64,000 bases of DNA from Dyella lutea (GTDB lineage Bacteria > Pseudomonadota > Gammaproteobacteria > Xanthomonadales > Rhodanobacteraceae), in NCBI RefSeq assembly GCF_024158035.1, contig NZ_JAMZEK010000002.1, positions 620,001-684,000 of the forward strand, given 5' to 3'. Shown in pieces: positions 35,629 through 44,296 of this stretch. The translations under genes and the position numbers were made by a program. Within the stretch, counting starts at the first letter, position 1; the number at the start of each line of letters is the position of its first letter. The notes beneath the pieces were generated by a model. That model was not told where the DNA came from. It searched no databases and saw only the letters and a list, made by a program, of their open reading frames with translations.

Positions 35629-36642
35629 ATGCCGCTGGCTACGGCTCAGTGGCACAAGGCGTTGGCGGCCGACCGGCTGCAGGGTGTCTACCTGCTGGCC
35701 GGCGAGGAACTGCTGGTGCTGGAGGCGGCCGATGCGCTGCGGGCACGCGCACGCGAGCTCGGCTACACCGAGCGCGAGGTGCTCGAGGCCGGCCAGCATT
35801 TCGACTGGGATGACCTGGCCCGTTCCGCCGCCGGCCTGTCGCTGTTCGCCACGCGGCGCCTGCTCGACCTGCGCCTGCCGACAGGCCGCCCCGGCGTCGA
35901 GGGCGCCAAGGCGATCGGCGCGTTCTGCGAGGATCTGCCCCCCGATGTCACCCTGCTGATCACCGCCACCGAGTGGAGCAGCAAGCACGAAGGTGCTTGG
36001 ACCAAGAAGGTCGATGCCGCCGGCGCCATGGTGGTGTTCAACGCGCCGCGCCCGCACGAATGGGCCGGCTGGATTGGCGCGCGGCTCGCTTCGCGCGGGC
36101 TCGCCGCGACACCGGACGCCGCGGCCCTGCTCGCGCAGCGCGTGGAGGGCAACCTGCTCGCCGCCGCGCAGGAGATCGACAAGCTGGTGGTGCTGCACGA
36201 CGGCAAGAGCCGCATTGATGCGGCCGAGATGGAGCAACTGGTTGCCGACAGCGCCCGCTACGACGCCTTCAAGCTCACCGATGCCGCGCTGGCCGGCGAC
36301 GGCGGTCGTGCGCTGCGCGTCCTGGCGGGGCTGCGTGCCGAGGGTGAAGACCTGATCCCGCTGATGGGCTGGGTGGTCAACCAGCTGCAGCTGGCGCTAC
36401 GGCTGGCCAATGCCCGCGACTTCGGCGCCCAGGCCAAGGCCGAGCGGCTGTGGCAGTCGCGCGAGCAGCTGTTCCGCCAGGCGCTGCGCCGCGCGCCGCG
36501 CGAGCACTGGCTGAAGTGCCTGGCGCGGGCCGCGCGCATCGACCGCATCGCCAAGGGCCGCGAGCATGGCGATGCCTGGCGCGAGGCCGAGCGGCTGATC
36601 GCCGCAATGGCCGAGCCGCGTTCCGCCGCCGCGCTGGCATGA
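35629..36642 (+). CDS. holA: DNA polymerase III subunit delta
   Basis: A 337-residue clamp-loader subunit that opens the beta clamp. Visible signatures are LQGVYLLAGEELLVLEAADALR at the start of the AAA-like domain I, ATEWSSKHEGAWTKKVDAAG, and VEGNLLAAAQEIDKLVVL in the middle; the C-terminal collar domain contains WVVNQLQLALRLANA. Position between lptE and nadD is conserved. Its TGA overlaps the nadD ATG. Confidence 0.95.
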   Translation: MPLATAQWHKALAADRLQGVYLLAGEELLVLEAADALRARARELGYTEREVLEAGQHFDWDDLARSAAGLSLFATRRLLDLRLPTGRPGVEGAKAIGAFCEDLPPDVTLLITATEWSSKHEGAWTKKVDAAGAMVVFNAPRPHEWAGWIGARLASRGLAATPDAAALLAQRVEGNLLAAAQEIDKLVVLHDGKSRIDAAEMEQLVADSARYDAFKLTDAALAGDGGRALRVLAGLRAEGEDLIPLMGWVVNQLQLALRLANARDFGAQAKAERLWQSREQLFRQALRRAPREHWLKCLARAARIDRIAKGREHGDAWREAERLIAAMAEPRSAAALA

Positions 36643-37283
36643 AACCGCTGGCGATCCTCGGCGGTACCTTCGATCCGGTGCATATCGGCCACCTCAATGC
36701 GGCCTGGGAAGCGGCCGCACTGCTGGATGCCGAGGTACGCCTGGTACCGGCTCGCGTGCCGCCACATCGCGCGTCCCCGGTAGCCGGCGCCGACGAGCGC
36801 GTTGCGTTGCTGCGGGTGGCCTTGCGGGGGCAATCGCGCCTGGTGCTGGATACCCGTGAACTGGATCGCGAAGGGCCTTCCTATACCGTCGATACGCTGG
36901 CCGTCGTGCGCGCCGAGCAAGGCTCCCGGCCGCTTGTCCTGCTGCTGGGCGAGGACGCCTTTGCCGGGCTGACCAGTTGGCATCGCTGGGAACAGCTGTT
37001 CGAGCTGGCGCACCTGGGTGTGCTCACCCGGCCGGGCGACGAGCCTGCCTGGCCCGATGCGCTGGCCAACATCGTTACGCATCGCCGGGTCGCCGACCCG
37101 GCGATGCTGTCAGGTCGTCCGGCCGGGTGCGTGGTCGCACTGCCGGTTACGCCACTTGAGGTGTCCGCCACGCGCGTACGTGAGCTGCTCGCGGCAGGAC
37201 GGGAGCCACGTTACCTGCTGCCCAGCGGTGTCTTTGACGATCCCTCCCTGCTGGCCCCGTACCGGCGTCCGGGTCACCGTTGA
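36639..37283 (+). CDS. nadD: Nicotinate-nucleotide adenylyltransferase
   Basis: A 214-residue nucleotidyltransferase that makes deamido-NAD from nicotinate mononucleotide and ATP. GGTFDPVHIGHLN carries the (H/T)xGH motif, VPPHRASPVA is the substrate loop, and the C-terminal TPLEVSATRVRELLAAGR contains the second nucleotide motif (SxTxxR). rsfS normally follows nadD directly, but here it lies 8.2 kb downstream. A decayed copy of this gene's 3' half is at about 42170-42475. Confidence 0.97.
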   Translation: MKPLAILGGTFDPVHIGHLNAAWEAAALLDAEVRLVPARVPPHRASPVAGADERVALLRVALRGQSRLVLDTRELDREGPSYTVDTLAVVRAEQGSRPLVLLLGEDAFAGLTSWHRWEQLFELAHLGVLTRPGDEPAWPDALANIVTHRRVADPAMLSGRPAGCVVALPVTPLEVSATRVRELLAAGREPRYLLPSGVFDDPSLLAPYRRPGHR

Positions 37284-37316
37284 GCGACCCGGACCGGGCA
37301 AGCGGGAAGTTCATGG

Positions 37317-37922
37317 TCAGTTGGCGTCGGCGGTTACCCGCGTGGCGGATACCGTGCCTTTCACGCTACCCAGCAGCGTGTTGCCGTCGGTGCCGTACTG
37401 GTCGATGCTGAAGCTGCCGGAGAACGCATTGCCGCTGGCAGCCTGCTTGATGTCCTCGCGGATGTTGGTCGGCCCGACAAAGGACGTGCCGGTAGCATCC
37501 CAGCTCAGTGCCCAGTGGTTCAGGTGATAGCTGCGCGGTCCGGTCTGGGCCCATGCGCCCATGCAGAAGCTTTGGGTCATCGGGGGGCGTCCGGAGTTCA
37601 TGATCTCGGTGCCGTCGGCGTGCCAGATCTCGAAACCCTGGTCGATGACGGCTCCGTCGGGGATTCCCGAATTGCCCCGGGACGTGAAGGTAAATCGGTA
37701 CAGACCGGTGATCGGCACCAGGCTCTGCAGCAGGTTGGTGCTGGTGCGGGAACCCTGCGGCCCGGCCGCCGGGTGTCCTGCCTGACTGGGCGGCGTCGCC
37801 CAGCGGGAACTGTTCCAGGGGTGCATGTCGCCAAGTGCGCAAGCGCGCGCGCCCTGGCTGGCGGTAACGGCGACGAGGCCGAGCGCGATCAGCGCGGCGG
37901 CGGTTTTCAGGCGAGTGCTCAT
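37317..37922 (-). CDS. Secreted protein of unknown function
   Basis: A 201-residue protein with a Sec signal peptide (LKTAAALIALGLVAVTASQGARA). The mature part contains ITGLYRFTFTSRGNSG, DGAVIDQGFEIWHADGTEIM, PMTQSFCMGAWAQTG and LSWDATGTSFVGPTNIRED, a pattern I recall only from uncharacterised secreted proteins of soil bacteria. It looks like an all-beta, lipocalin-like fold (inference). A GGAGG ribosome binding site lies before the ATG. It is divergent from the winged-helix regulator gene across a 160-base gap, which suggests regulation by it. Confidence 0.8.
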   Translation of the reverse strand: MSTRLKTAAALIALGLVAVTASQGARACALGDMHPWNSSRWATPPSQAGHPAAGPQGSRTSTNLLQSLVPITGLYRFTFTSRGNSGIPDGAVIDQGFEIWHADGTEIMNSGRPPMTQSFCMGAWAQTGPRSYHLNHWALSWDATGTSFVGPTNIREDIKQAASGNAFSGSFSIDQYGTDGNTLLGSVKGTVSATRVTADAN

Positions 37923-38082
37923 GGTGTTCCTCCCGTAGTGGCGTCGGGCGTGGCGCGTGTGGTCCGCCCGGCATGTAGACTCTGTGCCCGGGGAGCGGGG
38001 CGAGTCATGATGGTTCGGTGAGGGAATCGGGAGAATCGACCCGGCGCGGAGCACCGTGAGTCGATGCAGGCGGGGGCCGGGC

Positions 38083-40593
38083 ATGGTGGACGGCAGGTAC
38101 CTGGCGCACACGGAACCACCCGCGACGTATGCGTTCGCGGACGTGGTGGTTGAGCCGCTGGCGCACCGGATCCTCCGCGACGGACGCGAGATCGCCGTCG
38201 AGCCGCGTGCGTTCGCCGTGCTGCTGCATTTCCTGGCCCATCCCGGGCAACTGCTCGGTCGCGACGACCTGCTCGACGCGGTCTGGGGGCACAGCTGCGT
38301 GACTCCCTCCACGCTGAGCCGGGTGATTGCGCAGCTGCGCCGGGCGCTCGACGACGACAGTGACCGGCCGCATTGCATCCAGACCGTGCACGGCCTGGGC
38401 TACCGCTTCATTGCTGCGGTGACGACGACCTCGGCATCGCTGCGCTTCGCCCCGCCGGCACGGCTGCGCGTACCGGCTCGGACCGAGACGCTGATCGGGC
38501 GCGACGAGGCCATCGAGCATGTTGCCCGGCTGCTGCGCGACGGCCGCCTGGTGACCATCGCCGGCGCCGGTGGGATCGGCAAGACCCAGGTGGCGCTGGA
38601 GGTTGCGCGTCGGGCCGAGGCGGATTTCCCGGACGGGATCTGGCTACTCGACTGCACCTTGCAGGCCGACGGCGAGAGCATCGTCCGCTGGCTGGCCGGC
38701 GTTTTCGATCTGCCCGCCGCGGCAGTCGTGGACGAACTGGTCGCACGCCTGTGCGAGTTGCTACGCCAGCGCCGAGTGCTGCTGGTATTCGACAACTGCG
38801 AGCGGATTGCTCCGCCGCTGGGGCAACTGGTCGTCGCCCTGCTCGCGGCCAGCACGGAGTTGCGCGTACTGGTGACCAGCCAGCACCGCCTGAACTGTGC
38901 TGGAGAGTCGCTGTGCTGGCTGCCGCCGCTGGCGGTTCCCGATGCGGGCGAGTGGTCTTCGCCAGATGCGGCGGAGCGCCTGGCGCAGGTGCCCGCCGTG
39001 CAATTGCTGCTGGTGCGTTCGCGGGCGGCTGCATCCAGCTTTACCTTGACGCCGGCCAATGCCGCGGCGGTGGCAGAGATATGCCGCGGTGTCGATGGCC
39101 TGCCGCTGGCGCTGGAGATCGCTGCGGCGAGGCTGCGCTTGCTCAGTCCGCAGCAGTTGCTGGCGCGGATGGACGGACAACTGCTCAGCCTGGCGGACGC
39201 CAGCTCCAGCCGGCCAGCGCGTCACCAGACGTTGCATGCGCTGATCGCATGGAGTTTCGCTTTGCTGTCCGCGCATGAGCGTGCGTTGCTTGAAGGCCTC
39301 AGCGTGTTCGCCGGTGGCAGCACGCTCGGCGGTGCCTGCGCCATCGGCGCGGTCTATGGTCTGGGCGACGAGGCAGTGCTCGACCTGCTGGAGGGGCTGG
39401 TCGACAAGTCCCTGCTGGTCGTCGACGTCGCGACCAATCCGCCGAGCTACCGCCTGCTGGACAGTGTGCGACTGTTTGCCAGCCAGCAGCTGGCCGAGCG
39501 CGGTGATGAAGCCCGGTTGCGCGATGCTCATCTGGCCCACTTTGTCGCACTCGCGCAGCAGGTCGACGCGGAAATCCGCAGCGACCGGGAGCAACTGTGG
39601 TGCGAACGGGTCCGCCGCGAGTGGGCCAACCTGCACGAGGCCTTCGAGTACGCCATGACCCGGCCGGGTCGAGCTGCGGATGCGCTTGCTCTGATCGGCG
39701 ATCTCTGCTGGTACTTCCGGATGAGCAGCAATTACCGCGAACCTGCCGGCTGGCTGGAGCGGGCGCTCGCAGCCGAGCCATCACCCACCCGGCAACGCGC
39801 CAAGGCGCTGATCGGCTGCGGCATGTTGCATTACCACGCGCAGGTGCAGGATCGCGCCGAGGCATTGCTGCGCGAGGGCGTCGCGCTGGCCGCGGCATGG
39901 GGCGACGACTGGATGGCGGCAGCGGGGCGGGCGGTGCTGGCATTCGAACTGGCCGCCAGCGGCAACACTGTTGAGGCAGAGGCCTGCGCGGCCGCGGCGG
40001 CCAGGGTGGCCGAGGCGCAGGCCGACCCGTGGCTCGCATCGATGGCGCTGCTCGGTCGCGGCATCGCGCTGGCCATGGGACGGCGGCACGACGAAGCCGA
40101 GGTGTGCCTCAGCGCAGCGCTGCAGGCGGCTTCCGAACCGGGGCACGGCAGCTATCAGCTGGCGTACACGCTGATCAACCGGGCCCTGCTGCGCGTGTAT
40201 CTGGGCCGGTTTGCCGATGCGGCCAGCGACTGGCTGGCCGACCTCGACGCCTTCGCCGGCCTGCGCCACTGGCGTGGTCTAGCCGGCTGCGTCGAGGGGA
40301 CCGCCTACCTGTGCAGCGCTGACGGCCGCCTGCCGGAGGCGGCGCGATTCCTCGCCGCCGCCGCCCGCGTGCGCGAATTGACCGACGCGCCGCTGATGCC
40401 ACAGTGGCGGGAGGCACAGCAGGTGGCTGTGCGGACCGTGCGCGAAGGCCTGGGCGTTTCCTTCGCCTCCTCATGGCAGGCCGGTGCCGCCGCGCGCTTC
40501 GAGGAGATCGTCGCCGACGCGCGGATGACCCTGGTCGCAATTGCCAACGCTCAGCCGCCGCGCCACGCGGCGAGCAGACCAAGCGGGTCGTAA
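38083..40593 (+). CDS. Winged-helix transcriptional regulator with ATPase and TPR domains
   Basis: An 836-residue regulator in three parts. Residues 1-110: OmpR/PhoB-type winged helix (EPRAFAVLLHFLAHPGQLL, VIAQLRRALDDD, HGLGYRFIA). Residues 130-430: STAND/NB-ARC-like ATPase with LVTIAGAGGIGKTQVALEV (Walker A) and VLLVFDNCERI (Walker B), plus the GLPLALEIAAARLRL block. The remainder consists of TPR-like helices. Such proteins are ATP-dependent signal integrators related to MalT/AfsR-type activators. ATG 38083 is preferred over a GTG at 38056. The last 43 bases overlap the convergent FAD oxidase gene. Confidence 0.9.
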   Translation: MVDGRYLAHTEPPATYAFADVVVEPLAHRILRDGREIAVEPRAFAVLLHFLAHPGQLLGRDDLLDAVWGHSCVTPSTLSRVIAQLRRALDDDSDRPHCIQTVHGLGYRFIAAVTTTSASLRFAPPARLRVPARTETLIGRDEAIEHVARLLRDGRLVTIAGAGGIGKTQVALEVARRAEADFPDGIWLLDCTLQADGESIVRWLAGVFDLPAAAVVDELVARLCELLRQRRVLLVFDNCERIAPPLGQLVVALLAASTELRVLVTSQHRLNCAGESLCWLPPLAVPDAGEWSSPDAAERLAQVPAVQLLLVRSRAAASSFTLTPANAAAVAEICRGVDGLPLALEIAAARLRLLSPQQLLARMDGQLLSLADASSSRPARHQTLHALIAWSFALLSAHERALLEGLSVFAGGSTLGGACAIGAVYGLGDEAVLDLLEGLVDKSLLVVDVATNPPSYRLLDSVRLFASQQLAERGDEARLRDAHLAHFVALAQQVDAEIRSDREQLWCERVRREWANLHEAFEYAMTRPGRAADALALIGDLCWYFRMSSNYREPAGWLERALAAEPSPTRQRAKALIGCGMLHYHAQVQDRAEALLREGVALAAAWGDDWMAAAGRAVLAFELAASGNTVEAEACAAAAARVAEAQADPWLASMALLGRGIALAMGRRHDEAEVCLSAALQAASEPGHGSYQLAYTLINRALLRVYLGRFADAASDWLADLDAFAGLRHWRGLAGCVEGTAYLCSADGRLPEAARFLAAAARVRELTDAPLMPQWREAQQVAVRTVREGLGVSFASSWQAGAAARFEEIVADARMTLVAIANAQPPRHAASRPSGS

Positions 40594-41945
40594 CGGGCGC
40601 GCAGTTCGGCCAATCGCGCTTGCGCGACGACGCCATGGGCACGGGTATCGATGTCGGCGGTTTCCCCGGCGAAGTTCGGCTGCACGCCCCTGCGCGCATG
40701 GGGTGCGAGCGCGGTGCGGAAGCTGCAGGTCCAGTCGCGGACGGCCGGGAAGCGGCCGGCTTCGGCGGTATGGCCGATCACGTTGACGAAGAACGGGGTG
40801 TCGCGGTGGGCAAAGGCTGTAGCCGTCGACGGTGCGTTGGCCACCGCGCCACCAAGGTGGTGGATATGCAGCTCGCACAGCGGGTCGGGCGGAGCCTCCG
40901 CATGCCTCAGCAACACCTCGATCAGCATGTCGTCGAGATCGTCGAGCTGCGATGTGGTCCAGTAGTAGCAGTGTCCGGCCGGCGCGCCCGGATCGAAAGT
41001 CCGCTGCCAGACAGCGTACGGCACGACACCCTCGTGCCGTCCCAGGGGCTGGCCATATCCAGCCAACGGGGCGACTGTGCGGGCCCCCTGCTCGGGAGCG
41101 CCGCTCCAGCAGTAGGCCAGTGCGATGGCACGCTGGCCATGCGCCGAGGCCGGCAGGAAGGGCAGCGGCGGGACGCTGGTGACTACCAGCATCGCAGTGA
41201 GCGCATCCGGTGCCTTCGGCGTGACGTCGCGGAAGGTCCGCAGCAGCCACGGCGCCGCTTCGATCGGATGGAACACCACGCCGGCCAGCACCTCGCCGAC
41301 CGGATGCAGGCGGCTGGTAAAGCGGGTAACGACGCCCAGCCCACCCGCGCCGCCGCGCAGGCCCCAGAAGAGGTCGGCATGGCGCTGTTCGCTGGCCACC
41401 AACGAGCGACCGTCCGCCAGTACCACCTCGGCTTCCAGCAGGTTGTCGACTGCCAGGCCGCAGCGTCGCATCAGCCATCCCACGCCACCGCCGAGCGTGT
41501 AACCCCCGACGCCGGTGGTCGATACGAAGCCGCCGGTAGTTGCCAATCCGTGCGGCTGGGTGGCGGCGTCCACGTCCTGCCAGAGCGCGCCGCCCTCGAT
41601 CCGGGCGATGCGGGCCTGGGGGTCAACGTCGACATGTCGCATGTCGCCAAGGTCAAGCATCAGCGCATCGTCGCGCACGGCCAGTCCGGCCACGTTGTGA
41701 CCGCCGCCACGCACGGTGATCGGCAGCCGGACCCGGGTGGCGAAGCTGGCGGCAGTGCAGACATCCTCGGCATCGGCGCAGCAGGCGATTGCCGCCGGAT
41801 GGCGGTCGATCACGCCATTCCAGACCCGTCGCCGATTTTCGTAATCAGCGTCGCCCGGCCGCAGCAGCGGACCTCGCAAGGCGTCAGCCAGGGCCTGCCA
41901 GTTGATGGCGTGGGGACGGTCGGATCCGATAGACATGGCTTGCAT
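40551..41945 (-). CDS. FAD-linked oxidase of the berberine-bridge (BBE) type
   Basis: A 464-residue oxidoreductase of the PCMH/VAO superfamily: FAD domain with TVRGGGHNVAGLAV (the histidine is the covalent FAD ligand), GVGGYTLGGGVGWLMRR and GLAVDNLLEAEVVLADG, then the substrate domain and a C-terminal BBE segment (YDPLGLLAAWRG). Bicovalent relatives have a cysteine just before the GVGG block; here the residues are FVSTTG, so FAD is probably attached only through histidine. Members oxidise alcohols, oligosaccharides or natural products. An ATG at 41936 is an alternative start. It overlaps the regulator gene tail to tail. Confidence 0.88.
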   Translation of the reverse strand: MQAMSIGSDRPHAINWQALADALRGPLLRPGDADYENRRRVWNGVIDRHPAAIACCADAEDVCTAASFATRVRLPITVRGGGHNVAGLAVRDDALMLDLGDMRHVDVDPQARIARIEGGALWQDVDAATQPHGLATTGGFVSTTGVGGYTLGGGVGWLMRRCGLAVDNLLEAEVVLADGRSLVASEQRHADLFWGLRGGAGGLGVVTRFTSRLHPVGEVLAGVVFHPIEAAPWLLRTFRDVTPKAPDALTAMLVVTSVPPLPFLPASAHGQRAIALAYCWSGAPEQGARTVAPLAGYGQPLGRHEGVVPYAVWQRTFDPGAPAGHCYYWTTSQLDDLDDMLIEVLLRHAEAPPDPLCELHIHHLGGAVANAPSTATAFAHRDTPFFVNVIGHTAEAGRFPAVRDWTCSFRTALAPHARRGVQPNFAGETADIDTRAHGVVAQARLAELRARYDPLGLLAAWRGG

Positions 41946-42554
41946 CCTCCGCGCACTGGCACCGGGACACCGCTCCCATGATATGCCGCATGTACCCGAA
42001 CGGGATAATCCGGGCGTCGGGTCTGATAGTGATCTGGTGCGGCCCGCCGGTCATGATCGGCGCGTAAGGGTTTCGTGAGGGTGGAGAAGCAATGGCGATC
42101 GCCCGGCAATGCACCGACGTGCCGATCTCGCTATGTGGTGCGATCCCGAGCTCATCGTCAATGTTTGACACGATGCACGGCGCGAGGCCGGGGCGATCGC
42201 CGTGCCGGCCTGCCGGGATCGCATCGCTGCCGGCGCCCGGTTGAGCTGGTGCATGTCGGGTTTTTTGCGCGTCGGGGTTCCGGGCGGTGATCGCCGCGCG
42301 CCCGGCCGACCCGGCTGGCGACTCGGCCGGTGCCGCGCTGATGCTGGAGGTGACGCCGCTGGAGATGTCCGTCACGCGCATCCGCCGCCTGCTGGCCGCG
42401 GGCCGGGTGCCGCGCTATCTGCTGCCGGAGGGGGTGTTCGACGTGCCGGGATGGCTTGATGTCTATCGACGGTCCCCGGGCTGGCGGGTGTCACTGGAAG
42501 TCAGCCGGTTGGTGTCACAACGTGATGCCCTTGCCACCCAGGGAGCGGCCGGTG
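41946..42554. other. Gene-free stretch around the nadD remnant
   Basis: 609 bases with no intact gene. The first 225 bases hold the upstream region of the FAD oxidase gene and nothing else recognisable; 42170-42475 is the nadD remnant; the last 80 bases lead into a small open frame. I find no tRNA, integrase or direct repeat that would explain the insertion. Confidence 0.6.
42170..42475 (+). pseudogene. nadD: Decayed 3' fragment of nadD
   Basis: From about 42221 the sequence aligns base for base with intact nadD around GCATCGCTG. One frame reads VELVHVGFFARRG, matching FELAHLGVLTRPG of nadD, then stops; after a frameshift near 42287 another frame reads LEVTPLEMSVTRIRRLLAAG and RYLLPEGVFDVP..L..YRR, matching the nadD C-terminus without gaps. 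Similarity weakens upstream of 42200 and there is no start codon. The copy is clearly diverged from intact nadD rather than a recent duplicate. It marks the right side of the inserted stretch after nadD. Confidence 0.85.
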
Positions 42555-42884
42555 ATGAAGCAAGCGGATGCGAGGATGTGGCGACGCCACGCGCTGGTAG
42601 TGGTCGCCGTGATCCTGCTGTCGGCCTGGGGCGCGCATCCGGAGCGGCTCTCTCTCGGCATTATGATCGATGCATTCGGCGTCGATGGCCCGCGGCGGCT
42701 GCTCGAGATCCAGCCGACCGGAGTGCTGCTGCCGATACTGCTGGCGCTCCTGATCAGGTATCGCCCGTACCTGCGGCCCGTGGGCCGGGCGATCGGCGAT
42801 TTCCTGATGGGTTGCGGCGGTCCGGTGAGCAGTACGGCTGGCTGCAGCTGGTCACGCGCGCCCGTGCGGGTGTGGCGCAGGTGA
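42555..42884 (+). CDS. Small hypothetical membrane protein
   Basis: A 109-residue open frame, MKQADARMWRRHALVVVAVI..., with two hydrophobic segments (about residues 12-26 and 52-66) and a basic C-terminus. I do not recognise it. GGAG lies about ten bases upstream. The C-terminal 20 residues look low-quality, and the alternative frame there reads EQYGWLQLVTRARAGVAQ, so the gene may be frameshifted near its end. It stops directly against the convergent msrB gene. Confidence 0.45.
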   Translation: MKQADARMWRRHALVVVAVILLSAWGAHPERLSLGIMIDAFGVDGPRRLLEIQPTGVLLPILLALLIRYRPYLRPVGRAIGDFLMGCGGPVSSTAGCSWSRAPVRVWRR

Positions 42885-43499
42885 CTACGCAGTATGCGGC
42901 ACGAACTTCAGCGCCACCGAATTCATGCAGTAGCGCAGCCCGGTCGGGCGCGGGCCGTCATCGAAGACGTGGCCAAGGTGGCCATCGCAGCGGGCGCAGC
43001 GCACTTCGGTGCGGACCATGCCGAAACTGGTATCGCGCTTTTCGATCACGTTGGACGCGGCGATCGGCTGCCAGAAGCTGGGCCAGCCGGTGCCGGAGTC
43101 GAATTCGGTGGCGGCATCGAACAGCGCGGTGGCGCAGCCGACGCAGCGGAACAGGCCGGGCCGCGCGGGCTTTTCGTGGTCGCCACTGAAGGCGCGCTCG
43201 GTACCGTCCTGGCGCAGCACGTAGTAGGCCATCGGTGACAGCCGGCGGCGCCATTCTGCATCGCTCAGGACGACCCGCTGCACGGTGCATGCCCCAAGCG
43301 CGCGTCCATCGTCGGCAAAGCACTGCAGGCGTATCTCTTTGGCGCTGCCGGGGCTGGTGCCGGCGGCAGGGCTGCGCTCGCGGGCGAACAGGCGCGGGAC
43401 CGCGGCCAGCCCGGCGATCGTCGCCAGCGCACCACCGGCCAGAGCCATCCGCAGCAGGCGGCGGCGCTCGATCATCACGATTTCCCGGGTTGAGGACAT
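42885..43499 (-). CDS. msrB: Tat-exported peptide-methionine (R)-S-oxide reductase MsrB
   Basis: A 204-residue protein. The N-terminus carries a twin-arginine signal (ERRRLLRMALAGGALATIAG), then the MsrB domain from about residue 75. Structural zinc ligands C119, C122, C168 and C171 and catalytic C191 in GLRYCMNSVALKF are all present, as are GTGWPSFW and DGHLGHVFDDGP. It should repair methionine-R-sulfoxide in the periplasm, whereas most bacterial MsrB enzymes are cytoplasmic. It is divergent from a SigF-type sigma gene and has its own promoter of the same ECF class (-35 GTAACT, -10 CGAA), so it is probably part of that regulon. GGAGAA is the ribosome binding site. Confidence 0.93.
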   Translation of the reverse strand: MSSTREIVMIERRRLLRMALAGGALATIAGLAAVPRLFARERSPAAGTSPGSAKEIRLQCFADDGRALGACTVQRVVLSDAEWRRRLSPMAYYVLRQDGTERAFSGDHEKPARPGLFRCVGCATALFDAATEFDSGTGWPSFWQPIAASNVIEKRDTSFGMVRTEVRCARCDGHLGHVFDDGPRPTGLRYCMNSVALKFVPHTA

Positions 43500-43536
43500 G
43501 CGGCGCTTCTCCGGCACAGGACGGGTACCCCGGCCA

Positions 43537-43562
43537 TTCGTCCGGGCCGGAGGGCAAGTTAC
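43537..43562 (-). promoter_or_regulatory. ECF (SigF-type) promoter of msrB
   Basis: Minus strand: GTAACT (43557-43562), exactly 16 bases, then CGAA (43537-43540). One base differs from the GTAACC-N16-CGAA found before the sigma and mrpX genes. The start of transcription would be near 43530, giving a leader of about 30 bases before the msrB ATG. Confidence 0.75.
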
Positions 43563-43578
43563 GCCGGTGCTGTACGCG

Positions 43579-43604
43579 GTAACCGCGCGGGGCGATGCAG
43601 CGAA
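43579..43604 (+). promoter_or_regulatory. ECF (SigF-type) promoter of the sigF-nrsF genes
   Basis: GTAACC (43579-43584), 16 bases, CGAA (43601-43604). It is a perfect match to the motif upstream of mrpX and implies autoregulation. Transcription would start near 43611, about 25 bases before ATG 43636, which supports that start codon. As I recall, the same spaced motif is reported for SigF of Caulobacter. Confidence 0.8.
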
Positions 43605-43635
43605 TCGCACGAAGATCCGTCCGAAGAGCCCGTGG

Positions 43636-44295
43636 ATGTCCGCCATCTTGACCAATGCCCTCGTGATCGGCGTAGATGGCGTTCTTGCCTTGTGTCAGGA
43701 CGCCGTCCGCGCCGTGGACGATTCTTCGCTCAGCGACAACCAGCAGGCCGATCTGCGCCGCGCCGCCTGGATGGCGGCTGCACAGGCGGGCGACCGCCTG
43801 GCGTACGAGCGCGTGCTGGGCGAATCGGTCGGGGTGGTGCGCGCGGTGGCACGGCGCCAGGGCGTGCCGGCGGATCTGCTAGATGACGTGGTGCAGGAGA
43901 CCCTGATCACCATCCATCGGGTTCGGCACACCTACGACCCGGCCCGTTCGTACCATGCCTGGCTGTCGGCCATCGCCACGCGCCGGGCGATCGACAGCCT
44001 GCGCCAGAGCGGCCGGCGCGGTCGCCGCGAGCTGCACGAGCCGCTGGCCGTCGAACAGCACGCCGACGAACGGCAGGCCAACGATGCCGCCGAGCAGGCC
44101 GAGCGCGCGGCTGCGCTGCGCGAGGCCATCGCCACGCTGCCGCCGGGCCAGCGCGAGGCCGTCGAGCAGCTCGGGCTGCACGAGCACACGCTGGCCGAGG
44201 CATCGGCCTTGACCGGGCGATCCACCGGCGCCCTGAAGGTAAACCTGCACCGTGCTCTCAAGGCGCTGCGCAACCGACTCCACGGAGACCACTGA
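43636..44295 (+). CDS. sigF: ECF sigma factor, SigF type (partner of NrsF)
   Basis: A 219-residue group IV sigma factor. Region 2 spans about residues 55-125 (LLDDVVQETLITIHRVRHTY, ARSYHAWLSAIATRRAIDSL), region 4 about 155-215 (LPPGQREAVEQLGLHEHTLA, STGALKVNLHRALKALRNRL). The pairing with an NrsF-family membrane protein one base downstream identifies it as SigF-like. In Caulobacter and Azospira such sigma factors respond to heavy metals or hypochlorite. The extended N-terminus could be shorter if a later GTG (43714) is used, but the ECF promoter position favours ATG 43636. Confidence 0.92.
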   Translation: MSAILTNALVIGVDGVLALCQDAVRAVDDSSLSDNQQADLRRAAWMAAAQAGDRLAYERVLGESVGVVRAVARRQGVPADLLDDVVQETLITIHRVRHTYDPARSYHAWLSAIATRRAIDSLRQSGRRGRRELHEPLAVEQHADERQANDAAEQAERAAALREAIATLPPGQREAVEQLGLHEHTLAEASALTGRSTGALKVNLHRALKALRNRLHGDH

Positions 44296-44296
44296 C

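Noticed and set aside
41499-41524. Another GTAACC as a possible SigF-type promoter
   Set aside because: It lies inside the FAD oxidase gene and the bases 16 after it read GATA rather than CGAA.
37284-42170. Integrative element with an attachment site at nadD
   Set aside because: No integrase, no tRNA and no exact direct repeat; the nadD copies are too diverged to be att sites.
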